A stretch of 9,998 bases of DNA from Lachnospiraceae bacterium (GCA_900754855.1 CAAEEI010000166.1:1-9998), one strand, 5' to 3'. Counted from the stretch's first letter, positions 1 to 7,477 are shown. Made by a program: numbers and translations. The notes: generated by a model not told the origin, from the sequence alone.

Positions 1-1334
1 ACCTGCTCCATGGTATCACGGTCACGTACGGTTACCGCGCCATCTTCTTCCGAATCAAAGTCGTAGGTTACGCAGTATGGCGTACCGATCTCATCCTGAC
101 GGCGGTATCTCTTACCAATGTTTCCTCTGTCGTCATACTCGCAGTTATAAGTTTTGCACAGTTCCTGATAAATCTTTTCCGCTCCCGCATTGAGTTTTTT
201 GGACAGTGGCAGTATACCGATTTTGACCGGAGCCAAAGCCGGGTGGAAATGAAGAACGTTTCTCACATCGCCTTCTTTGATTTCTTCTTCATCATAAGCG
301 GCACAAAGGAAGGCCAGCGTTACGCGGTCGGCACCAAGAGATGGCTCTACCACATAAGGGATGTATTTTTTCTTTTCCTCATCGTCAAAATAGGACATAT
401 CTTCCCCGGATACATTCTGATGACAGGTCAGGTCATAGTCTGTACGGTCGGCAATTCCCCATAATTCGCCCCAGCCAAACGGGAAAAGATATTCGATGTC
501 AGAGGTAGCTTTTGAATAGAAGGAAAGTTCCTCTTTATCGTGGTCACGAATACGCATTTCTTCGTCTTTAATTCCAAGTTCTTTCAGCCAGTTTACACAG
601 AAATCTTTCCAATAAGCGAACCACTCCAGATCCGTGTCCGGTTTACAGAAAAACTCCAGTTCCATCTGCTCAAATTCTCTTGTACGGAAAGTAAAGTTAC
701 CCGGTGTAATTTCGTTACGGAAGGATTTTCCTACCTGTCCAATACCAAAAGGAACTTTCTTTCTGGATGTTCTCTGTACATTTTTAAAGTTTACAAAAAT
801 ACCCTGCGCCGTCTCCGGACGAAGGTATACCGTATTTTTTGCATCTTCCGTTACGCCCTGGAAGGTTTTAAACATCAGATTAAACTGACGAATATCGGTA
901 AAATTATGTTTTCCACAGCTTGGACATGGAATCTGATGTTCATCAATGAAATTCTTCATCTGTTCCTGCGTCCATCCATCGATGGAAGATTCCAGCGTAA
1001 TTCCGTTTTCTTTGGCAAAATCTTCAATTAACTGGTCGGCACGGAATCTTTCTTTACATTCTTTACAGTCCATCAGAGGATCTGAAAATCCGCCCAGATG
1101 TCCGGAAGCAACCCATGTCTGGGGATTCATCAGAATGGCACAGTCTACACCAACATTATATGGACTTTCCTGAATAAATTTTTTCCACCATGCTCTCTTG
1201 ACATTGTTTTTCAGTTCTACACCAAGATTACCGTAGTCCCATGTGTTCGCCAGTCCGCCATAAATCTCAGAACCCTGATAAACGAAACCTCTTGCTTTGG
1301 CCAGTGCAATAATCTTGTCCATTGTTTTTTCCAT
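1..1334 (-). CDS. glyQS: Glycine--tRNA ligase, single-chain alpha2 type, missing its last residues at the window edge
   Basis: Class II aminoacyl-tRNA synthetase that charges tRNA-Gly with glycine in the cytoplasm for translation. I read 444 codons, and the frame is still open at the left edge. The protein starts MEKTMDKIIALAKARGFVYQ. Visible parts are two Cys-x2-Cys pairs (C90/C93 and C137/C140) that probably bind zinc, class II motif 2 (FRNE, 205-208), motif 3 (EPSLGADR, 330-337), and the start of the C-terminal anticodon-binding domain from about residue 368 (VKIGILPLSKK). Family members are usually about 460 residues, so only a short tail is missing. The ATG at 1334 is chosen because GAGGT lies 7 bases upstream; the ATG at codon 5 is a weaker alternative. 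A consensus promoter lies in the gap after recO, so the gene can be transcribed alone. This is the one-chain enzyme, not the GlyQ plus GlyS alpha2-beta2 form. Confidence 0.96.
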   Translation of the reverse strand, partial: MEKTMDKIIALAKARGFVYQGSEIYGGLANTWDYGNLGVELKNNVKRAWWKKFIQESPYNVGVDCAILMNPQTWVASGHLGGFSDPLMDCKECKERFRADQLIEDFAKENGITLESSIDGWTQEQMKNFIDEHQIPCPSCGKHNFTDIRQFNLMFKTFQGVTEDAKNTVYLRPETAQGIFVNFKNVQRTSRKKVPFGIGQVGKSFRNEITPGNFTFRTREFEQMELEFFCKPDTDLEWFAYWKDFCVNWLKELGIKDEEMRIRDHDKEELSFYSKATSDIEYLFPFGWGELWGIADRTDYDLTCHQNVSGEDMSYFDDEEKKKYIPYVVEPSLGADRVTLAFLCAAYDEEEIKEGDVRNVLHFHPALAPVKIGILPLSKKLNAGAEKIYQELCKTYNCEYDDRGNIGKRYRRQDEIGTPYCVTYDFDSEEDGAVTVRDRDTMEQ

Positions 1335-1382
1335 GACTTCTACCTCATTTTCTCTTCTTTTACTGAAATATAATCGTTTTCT

Positions 1383-1411
1383 ATTCTACCGTGTATATTC
1401 TGACTTTTCAA
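1383..1411 (-). promoter_or_regulatory. Sigma-A-type promoter for glyQS
   Basis: On the minus strand, a -35 box TTGAAA (1406-1411) and a -10 box TAGAAT (1383-1388) are separated by exactly 17 bases. Each box matches the consensus at five of six positions. The predicted start near 1376 gives a leader of about 42 bases before the glyQS ATG. No terminator-like hairpin is visible between recO and this promoter, so some read-through from the upstream operon is also likely. Confidence 0.78.
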
Positions 1412-1464
1412 GCCCTTTTCCTGATTTATCCTGAATTTGGCCGAAATCGCAACCTCATGTTTAT

Positions 1465-2205
1465 TCAAAACATCTCGTCAAGCATTTCCGCCGATTTGAA
1501 CTTATGGTCTACATGAATGCGAAAAAATCTTTTGACGATCCACTGAAATTCCAGAAAAACGTCTTCTTTCAACGTAAATCCATAGAGTCTGGATAAGGGA
1601 GTGGCCATCACATATTGCAGGGCATAAAGGGCGGCCGGCTCCACCACGGTTCCCTGTATGCTCTTCCCGCAGTTTTCACAGAACACGCCCCCGTTTTCAA
1701 ACGAAAGCCGCGTTAACGATTCGCTTTTTCCGCAGGAGATACATCGAAATACTTCCATCCCGATACCATAAAACTGAAGAATCTTTAATTCATAAATCCT
1801 GCGGATCAGGGCAAAGGGAACGATCTTTTTTTTCATCGCCGTCAGGGTGACAAACAAAAGATTAAGAATATTTCTTTCATCCATGCCCTCGACCGTAAAA
1901 TATTCTGCCAGTTCCGCAAAGTAAGCGCTGTAGTAGATACTTTCCAGATCTTTTTTCAACCAGGGAAAATAGTCTTTTCCTTCTGCGGAATGCAGATAAT
2001 TGAACGTCCTGCCTTCCGTGATCATAAACTCACCGTAAATCAGCGGCTGCGTCACCCCGAAAAGGGGGTGATTCGGTTTTCGGCATCCTCTGGCGAATAC
2101 CTGAATCTTCCCCCTTTCTTTTGTCAATATGGTTAGCCGTCTGTCATTTTCTCCAATTGGATAAACAGACAACACGATTCCCACAACCTTTGACTGTTCA
2201 TTCAT
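1465..2205 (-). CDS. recO: DNA repair protein RecO
   Basis: RecO is a mediator of the RecFOR pathway. It helps load RecA onto single-stranded DNA coated with SSB at gaps, and it anneals complementary strands. The 246-residue length is normal for the family. Residues 1 to about 80 fit the N-terminal OB fold, with the typical opening VVGIVLSVYPIGENDRRLTI. The rest fits the helical domain with a four-cysteine zinc site: C155/C158 (CISC) and C176/C179 (CENC). The tail HVDHKFKSAEML resembles the conserved RecO C-terminus. The ATG at 2205 is supported by an AGGA 7 bases upstream that overlaps the stop codon of era, 9 bases away, so the two genes are co-transcribed and probably translationally coupled. 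Era-RecO adjacency is common in bacteria. Nothing looks broken. Confidence 0.95.
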   Translation of the reverse strand: MNEQSKVVGIVLSVYPIGENDRRLTILTKERGKIQVFARGCRKPNHPLFGVTQPLIYGEFMITEGRTFNYLHSAEGKDYFPWLKKDLESIYYSAYFAELAEYFTVEGMDERNILNLLFVTLTAMKKKIVPFALIRRIYELKILQFYGIGMEVFRCISCGKSESLTRLSFENGGVFCENCGKSIQGTVVEPAALYALQYVMATPLSRLYGFTLKEDVFLEFQWIVKRFFRIHVDHKFKSAEMLDEMF

Positions 2206-2212
2206 TTTTTAT

Positions 2213-2216
2213 TCCT
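2213..2216 (-). promoter_or_regulatory. recO ribosome binding site overlapping the era stop codon
   Basis: The minus strand reads TAGGA, where TAG (2215-2217) is the era stop and AGGA is the Shine-Dalgarno core. It sits 7 bases before the recO ATG. It is short compared with the AGGAGG sites of neighbouring genes, so ribosomes finishing era may supply much of the recO initiation. The sequence is seen directly; the coupling is inferred. Confidence 0.6.
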
Positions 2217-3120
2217 ACAGTTCTTTTTTATTATAGCCGTAGTTTTTCAACAGCAGCTCGCTGTCTCTCCAATCTTTACGTACCTTTACCCACATTTTCA
2301 GGTTCACTTTCATATCCAGAAGGTTCTCCATCTCCAGACGGGCTGCCGAACCGATTTCCTTAATCATGGCTCCTTTTTTCCCGATAATAATTCCCTTATG
2401 GGATTCGCGCTCACAGACGATCACCGCTTCAATATCCACAATATCGCCTTTCTTTCTGACCTTCATCCGCTCAATGACCACGGCAATGCCGTGAGGAATC
2501 TCCTGATTCAGCAGCCGGAGGGCTTTTTCCCGGATCAGTTCAGCCACGATCTGTCTCTCCGGCTGATCTGTAACGGTATCCTCGTCATAATACATCGGCC
2601 CCTCCGGCAGATAAGACAGAATTGTCTTCACCAGATCTTCCGTATTGGTGCCTTCCAGAGCGCTGACAGGAACGATTTCAGCAAAATTCACTTTATCTTT
2701 ATATGCAACGATGGCCTGCAAAATCTCTTCTTCTCTGGCAATATCTGTTTTATTGATGACCAGAAAGATCGGTGTCTTTACGTTTTGCAGTTTTTCGATA
2801 ATATACTGTTCCCCGCCGCCAATGAAGGTGGTCGGTTCCACCAGCCACAAAATCAGATCCACCTCATTTAAGGTTCTTTCCGCTGCCGTGAGCATATAGT
2901 CGCCCAGCTTGTTTTTGGCTTTATTGATTCCGGGTGTATCCAGAAAAACAATCTGCCCTTCCTCACAGGTATATACGGTCTGTATCCGGTTTCTGGTGGT
3001 CTGTGCCTTGCTGGATGTAATGGCAATTTTCTGGCCGATCAACTGATTCATCAGTGTGGATTTCCCCACGTTTGGTCTTCCGATAATGGTCACAAATCCT
3101 GACTTAAACTTTTTATTCAT
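2215..3120 (-). CDS. era: GTPase Era
   Basis: Essential GTP-binding protein that binds the 3' end of 16S rRNA and takes part in maturation of the 30S ribosomal subunit. At 301 residues it has the standard length. All G motifs are present: G1 GRPNVGKST (14-22), G2 TTRN (41-44), G3 DTPG (61-64), G4 NKTD (123-126) and G5 SAL (153-155). The Era-typical linker PEGPMYYDED (172-181) leads into a C-terminal KH domain with the RNA-binding stretch GIIIGKKGAMIKEIG (243-257). The ATG at 3120 is the only sensible start, because the P-loop begins 13 residues later as is usual for Era. The start lies 2 bases after the stop of the M16 protease gene, and recO follows after 9 bases. The gene is intact, and identification by motif is firm. 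Confidence 0.98.
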   Translation of the reverse strand: MNKKFKSGFVTIIGRPNVGKSTLMNQLIGQKIAITSSKAQTTRNRIQTVYTCEEGQIVFLDTPGINKAKNKLGDYMLTAAERTLNEVDLILWLVEPTTFIGGGEQYIIEKLQNVKTPIFLVINKTDIAREEEILQAIVAYKDKVNFAEIVPVSALEGTNTEDLVKTILSYLPEGPMYYDEDTVTDQPERQIVAELIREKALRLLNQEIPHGIAVVIERMKVRKKGDIVDIEAVIVCERESHKGIIIGKKGAMIKEIGSAARLEMENLLDMKVNLKMWVKVRKDWRDSELLLKNYGYNKKEL

Positions 3121-3122
3121 GC

Positions 3123-6077
3123 TTATTTTTCATCCTCCTGACATCCATTTCCTGTGGCAAACAGATTTTTTGTCGTCACAAATACATCTGCATTCTGTAT
3201 GGTTTTTTCGTTGCCAATGGCACAGATGGCTCCATCTTTCATCATTGTCTCCAAATATCCGGCCATTTCTCTGATGGTTTCCTGCGTCGTTCCCAGTACC
3301 TGCTCTCTTTCTTTTTGTATCATTTCCACCGTTGCGCCGGACAGATAAGCCATAAAGGAACGATCGCCCAATGCCGATGGCTCCAGCGGCTGATCCATAC
3401 CGCTGATGGTTCCGATGATATATTTCGTCATATCTCTGTCATTCACATTAAAATCACGCAGATAATCCGCCGCCTTATGATAAACATCCAGCGTCTGGGT
3501 CAGATTCGGATCGCGATAAGAAACCAGATAGCCATAACCATTGCGGGCAAATCCGCACATACAGCCATAGGCTCCTCCCGTTACCCGGACATTCACCCAG
3601 AGATAATCGTAGGAAAAAATCGTTTTCAATACCCGCAGCGCTCCCGTATACGGCTGTCCTTCTTTTTCAAAACAACCGGCCGCCGCCACATACTGCACTT
3701 TACTGGAGGTGCGGAATCCTTCGTTTTTCTTCACCGGTGCAAGTCTTGGCGCAGCTTTTACACAAGGGCCATCATAAAGCGCCTGCCCGAAAGCCATAAA
3801 CTGCCCTTCCAGCAGCGATTTGAAATTAAAGGTACCCGTCAGTCCGACGGTCAGATTTTCTTTTCGGAAAATGCACTGGGCTGTCCGGCGCAGATTTTCC
3901 ACCAAAAGCGTTTTTCTTTCTTTAAAGTTTCCATCCAGCTCCTTTACAAAATCATAGAAATCCAGTCCCTCTTCCTTGTCTTTATAATGCATCATCGCAT
4001 CCACATAAGACAATGCCCGGTTGGCCGCATAAATATGACCGGTGGAAGGAATACGGCTGTCCATCTTTGTCCGCAGCTCGGAAATAATCTCTTTTAACCG
4101 CTTTTCCTCATCCATTTTTGTGGAGAAAAGGATTTCGCTCATCAGTTTCATTCCATCAGCCACCTGCTCTTCCAGACATTTCATGCGAATGCTGAAATAC
4201 GGACGATACCCGTCTTTTTTCCATAAGAGCGGATGAATACCGGTCTGGAAGGACATTCCACCGATTTTCAGGTTTAACTCTGTGGCCAGTTCATTAAAGG
4301 TATAGTGTTCTGTATCCACGTAACGGAAAATCTCCACCAGCAATGTGGAATAAGGGATCAGCTCTTCCGGCAGTTCCGTCTGATCAAAGCAAAAATCCAG
4401 ATAAACAATGCCATTGGTATGATAATCATGAATCACCGCCGGCAATCCTCCGATCACCATCTCCTTATTTCGATATGGGCGGGCTTTCTTTTCAATATCC
4501 GAAAGCGCCAGCAGCGGGATTTTTTCCAGTTCTTCCGGCGTGGACGGCGTTTCCTGAAACTCTTTTAATTTCCTTGTTTCTTCGGTGAGATAATACAGTT
4601 GCTTTTTGTTCAGGGTTCCTTTTATTTTGGCCAGTTGTTTTCGAAGTTCTTCTTCCATCCGTTCATTTTTCCCTGTTTCCGGATAAAGTCCCACATAGGC
4701 CTTGTGGGTATTTTCCAAAATACATCTGCGCACCAGTTCTTCAAAATATCCCGTTTCCACCTTTTCCTTTAATCGGGCAAGCGGCGTGAGGGTATCGGCC
4801 AGATCCAGCGCTCTCTTATCGTCATAAAGCCAGGTGTTTAAAAAATTCAGACCATAGATCAGCCCTTTTGGGTATCGGCCAAAATTGGATTCTCTGTATT
4901 TAAACTCAAAATTATTAATGGCGGAATAAATTGCCTTTTTGTTCATGCCCTGTTTCACCTGCTCCTGCAGAGCTTCTTCCAGAGTACGCAGGAACAGTTC
5001 TTCTTTTCCTTTTTGTACATTTTTGGCAATAACGGAGAAAACCGGCTGCTGAATCCCTGCGTCCAGATAGCTGTCAACGTCTTTTCCTACACCGGCGTCA
5101 ATCAGTTTTGTCCGCACCGGCGCGCCCGGCATGGAAAACAGCACATAGTCCAAAATCTGTAAAGCCAGAATCTCTTCATTATCATCGCTTTTTCCAGTAA
5201 CAACATTATAACTTAAATATATTCCTTCTTCTCCCTCGTCTCCATCCGCGGAAACAGAGTACGTATCTTTGATGGTTACCGGATGTGCAAATGGTTTTTG
5301 CACAGCGATTTCCGAATCGATTTCCTTTTGTTCAAATTTACAGAGGTATTCCTCGTCGATAAACGCCAGTTCCCGCTGAAAATTCACATTTCCGTACAGA
5401 TAAATATAGCTGTTGGACGGATGATAATATTTTTTATGGAAATCAAGGAAACCTTCCCTGGTCAGTTCCGGTATGGCATCCGGATCCCCGCCGGACTCAA
5501 AGGCATATGGGGTGTCTTTTAACAGAGCGGTCTGAATTTTTCTCTCCAGAAGATCATCCGGCGAAGAAAAAACGCCTTTCATTTCATTATAAACCACGCC
5601 GTTAAATTTTAATTCCGCATCAGCATTATCCATCTCATAATGCCAGCCTTCCTGTTTTAAAATGGCATCATTTTTATAAATATTCGGATAGAAAACAGCG
5701 TCCAGATAAACGTGCATCAGATTATGATAGTCTTTGGCGTTGCAACTGGCAATGGGATACACCGTCTTATCCGGATAAGTCATGGCATTTAAAAAGGTAT
5801 TTAACGATCCTTTCGCCAGTTCCACGAAGGGATCTTTCGAAGGGAATCTGGCCGACCCGCAAAGCACCGAATGTTCCAGAATATGTGCCACTCCGGTATC
5901 ATCTGCCGGCGGTGTTCGAAATGCAATACTAAATACTTTATTCTCATCATCATTGTCCACCAGCAAAACTCTCGCTCCTGATCTGCGATGACGAAGAACG
6001 TAACCTTCCCCGTGTAATTCTTCTATTTTTCTGTGCTCTTCCAGCACATAACCTTTCATCTCTGCAATATTCAGCAT
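3123..6077 (-). CDS. M16C family zinc metallopeptidase, presequence-protease (PreP/PITRM1)-like
   Basis: Large two-half peptidase of the insulinase superfamily that closes around short, unstructured peptides and cleaves them. The inverted zinc motif HxxEH is seen as HILEH (65-69), with the third metal ligand in YNEMKG (E165), 96 residues after the second histidine. This spacing matches PreP enzymes. The C-terminal half carries RVTGGAYG (831-838), whose Arg and Tyr are the substrate-contact pair of the M16C subfamily. The 984-residue length fits the M16C type, which has a linker domain between two M16 halves. There is no signal peptide or membrane segment, so it is probably cytoplasmic. The ATG at 6077 has AGGAGG 10 bases upstream; an ATG at codon 7 is a weaker alternative. 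It is the first gene of the unit with era and recO. The bacterial substrate is unknown; peptide clearance is inferred from relatives. Confidence 0.93.
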   Translation of the reverse strand: MLNIAEMKGYVLEEHRKIEELHGEGYVLRHRRSGARVLLVDNDDENKVFSIAFRTPPADDTGVAHILEHSVLCGSARFPSKDPFVELAKGSLNTFLNAMTYPDKTVYPIASCNAKDYHNLMHVYLDAVFYPNIYKNDAILKQEGWHYEMDNADAELKFNGVVYNEMKGVFSSPDDLLERKIQTALLKDTPYAFESGGDPDAIPELTREGFLDFHKKYYHPSNSYIYLYGNVNFQRELAFIDEEYLCKFEQKEIDSEIAVQKPFAHPVTIKDTYSVSADGDEGEEGIYLSYNVVTGKSDDNEEILALQILDYVLFSMPGAPVRTKLIDAGVGKDVDSYLDAGIQQPVFSVIAKNVQKGKEELFLRTLEEALQEQVKQGMNKKAIYSAINNFEFKYRESNFGRYPKGLIYGLNFLNTWLYDDKRALDLADTLTPLARLKEKVETGYFEELVRRCILENTHKAYVGLYPETGKNERMEEELRKQLAKIKGTLNKKQLYYLTEETRKLKEFQETPSTPEELEKIPLLALSDIEKKARPYRNKEMVIGGLPAVIHDYHTNGIVYLDFCFDQTELPEELIPYSTLLVEIFRYVDTEHYTFNELATELNLKIGGMSFQTGIHPLLWKKDGYRPYFSIRMKCLEEQVADGMKLMSEILFSTKMDEEKRLKEIISELRTKMDSRIPSTGHIYAANRALSYVDAMMHYKDKEEGLDFYDFVKELDGNFKERKTLLVENLRRTAQCIFRKENLTVGLTGTFNFKSLLEGQFMAFGQALYDGPCVKAAPRLAPVKKNEGFRTSSKVQYVAAAGCFEKEGQPYTGALRVLKTIFSYDYLWVNVRVTGGAYGCMCGFARNGYGYLVSYRDPNLTQTLDVYHKAADYLRDFNVNDRDMTKYIIGTISGMDQPLEPSALGDRSFMAYLSGATVEMIQKEREQVLGTTQETIREMAGYLETMMKDGAICAIGNEKTIQNADVFVTTKNLFATGNGCQEDEK
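3134..3139 (-). promoter_or_regulatory. era ribosome binding site inside the end of the M16 gene, with long spacing
   Basis: AGGAGG lies within the last codons of the upstream protease gene (encoding part of CQEDEK). It is 13 bases from the era ATG, longer than the usual 5 to 10. An ATG directly after the AGGAGG opens only a six-codon frame and is too close to be used. The stop of the protease gene falls between the site and the era start, which fits termination-reinitiation. Confidence 0.6.
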
Positions 6078-6133
6078 AGAAACAAAACCTCCTGCTTATT
6101 TCTCTTTTAAAATAGGATATTTTTCGATCCTTT

Positions 6134-6182
6134 AGTATAAACGATCCCGGCTATATCCATGTATGCTTCTGCTATCATACCA
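6134..6182 (-). promoter_or_regulatory. Candidate promoter(s) for the M16-era-recO operon
   Basis: Two -10 candidates are seen on the minus strand. TGGTATGAT (6174-6182) is an extended -10, but its -35 position (TACCTT) is poor and overlaps the ilvC terminator stem. TATACT (6134-6139) is a good hexamer without a clear -35. Either would give a leader of about 50 to 90 bases. The terminator just upstream makes a promoter in this gap likely, but I cannot choose between the two. Confidence 0.38.
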
Positions 6183-6195
6183 CAGATAACCAGAA

Positions 6196-6248
6196 AAAGG
6201 TATCCCGAAAGTTACGGAAATCTTTCCGTCATCTTTCGAGATACCTTT
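6196..6248 (-). terminator. Rho-independent terminator after ilvC
   Basis: A long stem-loop begins 44 bases after the ilvC stop. The outer arms AAAGGTATC and GATACCTTT (6240-6248 with 6196-6204) pair over 9 bp. The stem continues through CGAAAG/CTTTCG and then GACGGAA/TTTCCGT, with a small internal loop and a tight apical loop. On the minus-strand RNA the 3' arm runs into five U residues (6194-6198). At the 6205/6239 position the minus RNA forms a G-U pair, whereas plus-strand RNA would have a C-A mismatch. Together with the U run, this indicates termination for ilvC. Confidence 0.82.
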
Positions 6249-6263
6249 CCTCTTCTATCATTC

Positions 6264-6277
6264 ACCGGTTCTCCGGC
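6264..6277 (-). other. Small GC-rich hairpin between the ilvC stop and its terminator
   Basis: The minus strand reads GCCGG-AGAA-CCGGT, a 4 bp CCGG/CCGG stem extended by a G-U pair around an AGAA loop. It has no U run of its own. It could protect the 3' end of the ilvC transcript or simply be incidental. Confidence 0.35.
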
Positions 6278-6292
6278 AAACACCCTTATGTA

Positions 6293-7312
6293 TTAGTTGT
6301 TGATCAGCTTATCTTCGTCGCTCCAACTATACAGTTTACGAATCTCTGCACCCACTTTTTCTGATGGATGTTCAGCAGCCAGTTTTCTCATGGCTTTAAA
6401 GTGTACCTGTGCACCGGCATCGGACATATCTACCAGGAAGTCTTTTGCAAAGGTTCCGTCCTGAATATCGGAAAGAACTTTTTTCATAGCTTTCTTGGTC
6501 TCTTCGGTGATAATCTTAGGACCGGTAATATAGTCGCCGTATTCTGCTGTATTGGAAATGGAGTATCTCATTCCTGAGAAGCCGGACTGATAAATCAGGT
6601 CAACGATCAGTTTCATTTCATGGATACATTCAAAGTAAGCATTACGTGGATCATATCCTGCTTCGCAGAGTGTTTCGAAACCTGCCTGCATCAGCGCGCA
6701 TACACCGCCGCAAAGGACAGCCTGTTCTCCGAAAAGGTCTGTTTCTGTCTCTGTTCTGAAGGTTGTCTCCAGGATACCTGCTCTTGCTCCGCCGATACCA
6801 AGGCCGTAAGCCAGGGCAATTTCCTGTGCTTTTCCTGTGTAATCCTGCTCTACCGCTACCAGACAAGGTGTTCCTTTACCAGCCTGATATTCGGAACGAA
6901 CCGTGTGGCCCGGCGCTTTAGGCGCGATCATTGCCACGTCAACATTCTTCGGCGGTACAATACAGCCAAAGTGGATATTGAAACCATGGGCAAACATTAA
7001 CATGTCGCCTTCTTCCAGATTTGGCTCAATGCTTTCTTTGTAAAGTTTTGCCTGTTTTTCATCGTTGATCAGAATCATGATAATATCGGCAAGTTTTGCT
7101 GCTTCTGCTGCTGTATAAACGGTAAGACCCTGTGCTTCTGCTTTTGCCCAGGATTTACTTCCTTCATAAAGACCGATGATCACATCGCATCCGGAATCTT
7201 TTAAGTTCAGTGCATGTGCATGTCCCTGGCTGCCGTAACCGATAATGGCGATTTTTTTTCCATCCAATAAGGATAAATTACAATCTTCCTGGTAAAAAAT
7301 CTTAGCTGACAT
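6293..7312 (-). CDS. ilvC: Ketol-acid reductoisomerase, class I
   Basis: Second common enzyme of branched-chain amino acid synthesis. It isomerises and reduces acetolactate or acetohydroxybutyrate to the dihydroxy acid, using Mg2+ and a nicotinamide cofactor. At 339 residues it is a standard class I (short) KARI. The Rossmann motif GYGSQGHAHALNLKDSG spans 25-41. The catalytic region includes AHGF with H109, PKAPGHTVR (131-139), TETETDLFGEQ with D192 and E196, FECIHE with E228 and E232, and S253. The loop after the second beta strand reads GLYEGSKSW (47-55) and has tyrosine where many NADPH-dependent class I enzymes have arginine. The ATG at 7312 has AGGAGG 8 bases upstream. The gene has its own promoter and a terminator, so it can form a single-gene transcript, perhaps also joined to ilvN upstream. 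Intact. Confidence 0.98.
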   Translation of the reverse strand: MSAKIFYQEDCNLSLLDGKKIAIIGYGSQGHAHALNLKDSGCDVIIGLYEGSKSWAKAEAQGLTVYTAAEAAKLADIIMILINDEKQAKLYKESIEPNLEEGDMLMFAHGFNIHFGCIVPPKNVDVAMIAPKAPGHTVRSEYQAGKGTPCLVAVEQDYTGKAQEIALAYGLGIGGARAGILETTFRTETETDLFGEQAVLCGGVCALMQAGFETLCEAGYDPRNAYFECIHEMKLIVDLIYQSGFSGMRYSISNTAEYGDYITGPKIITEETKKAMKKVLSDIQDGTFAKDFLVDMSDAGAQVHFKAMRKLAAEHPSEKVGAEIRKLYSWSDEDKLINN

Positions 7313-7352
7313 TTTCTAATCCTCCTGTCATGAATAATATGTGCTGTCTGTT

Positions 7353-7381
7353 ATCATACTACTGTTTATTTCAGAAATCAA
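7353..7381 (-). promoter_or_regulatory. Sigma-A-type promoter for ilvC
   Basis: On the minus strand, TTGATT (-35, 7376-7381) and TATGAT (-10, 7353-7358) are separated by 17 bases. The expected start near 7346 gives a leader of about 33 bases, which carries the AGGAGG (7321-7326) used by ilvC. The leader is too short for a T-box, a leader peptide or an attenuator, so any regulation here should act on initiation. Confidence 0.75.
7368..7378. promoter_or_regulatory. Palindrome in the ilvC promoter, possible CodY-type operator core
   Basis: ATTTC-T-GAAAT (minus strand) is a perfect 5+1+5 palindrome lying in the promoter spacer and overlapping the -35 box. Its TTTCTGAAA centre equals the core of the CodY consensus AATTTTCWGAAAATT. 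The outer three positions on each side do not match, so the full score is 9 of 15. CodY is a branched-chain-amino-acid-responsive repressor of ilv genes in many Firmicutes. Its presence in this organism is not shown here. Confidence 0.3.
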
Positions 7382-7477
7382 GACATCTTTTTTGATTTTT
7401 TACATTTTTTTCTTTCATTTCCTGCAAAAACTCTTTTACTTTATTCGGGTAGAGTACACAGAAAAACCGCTTGTTTT

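Noticed and set aside
540..1031. 163-codon plus-strand open frame opposite glyQS
   Set aside because: Antisense to conserved synthetase sequence including the motif 2 and zinc-site regions, with no domain and no promoter. Shadow frame.
3120..3133. Six-codon frame starting with the ATG right after AGGAGG, before era
   Set aside because: There is no gap between the Shine-Dalgarno sequence and this ATG, and the frame ends after six codons, so it is unlikely to be translated as a leader peptide.
3315..4097. 260-codon plus-strand open frame opposite the M16 protease gene
   Set aside because: It lies wholly antisense to a well-supported protease reading frame with conserved motifs, has no convincing ribosome binding site, and its predicted protein is rich in His, Arg and Ile without recognisable domains. 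It is a shadow frame.
7376..7402. Possible plus-strand terminator (AAATCAA/TTGATTT stem followed by T runs)
   Set aside because: The stem is short and AT-only apart from one pair, the loop is long, and no plus-strand gene ends nearby. The sequence also forms part of the ilvC promoter.
7313..7477. T-box, attenuator or leader peptide between ilvN and ilvC
   Set aside because: No specifier stem, regulatory codon run or terminator/antiterminator pair is visible, and the ilvC promoter leaves only about 33 transcribed bases before the start codon.
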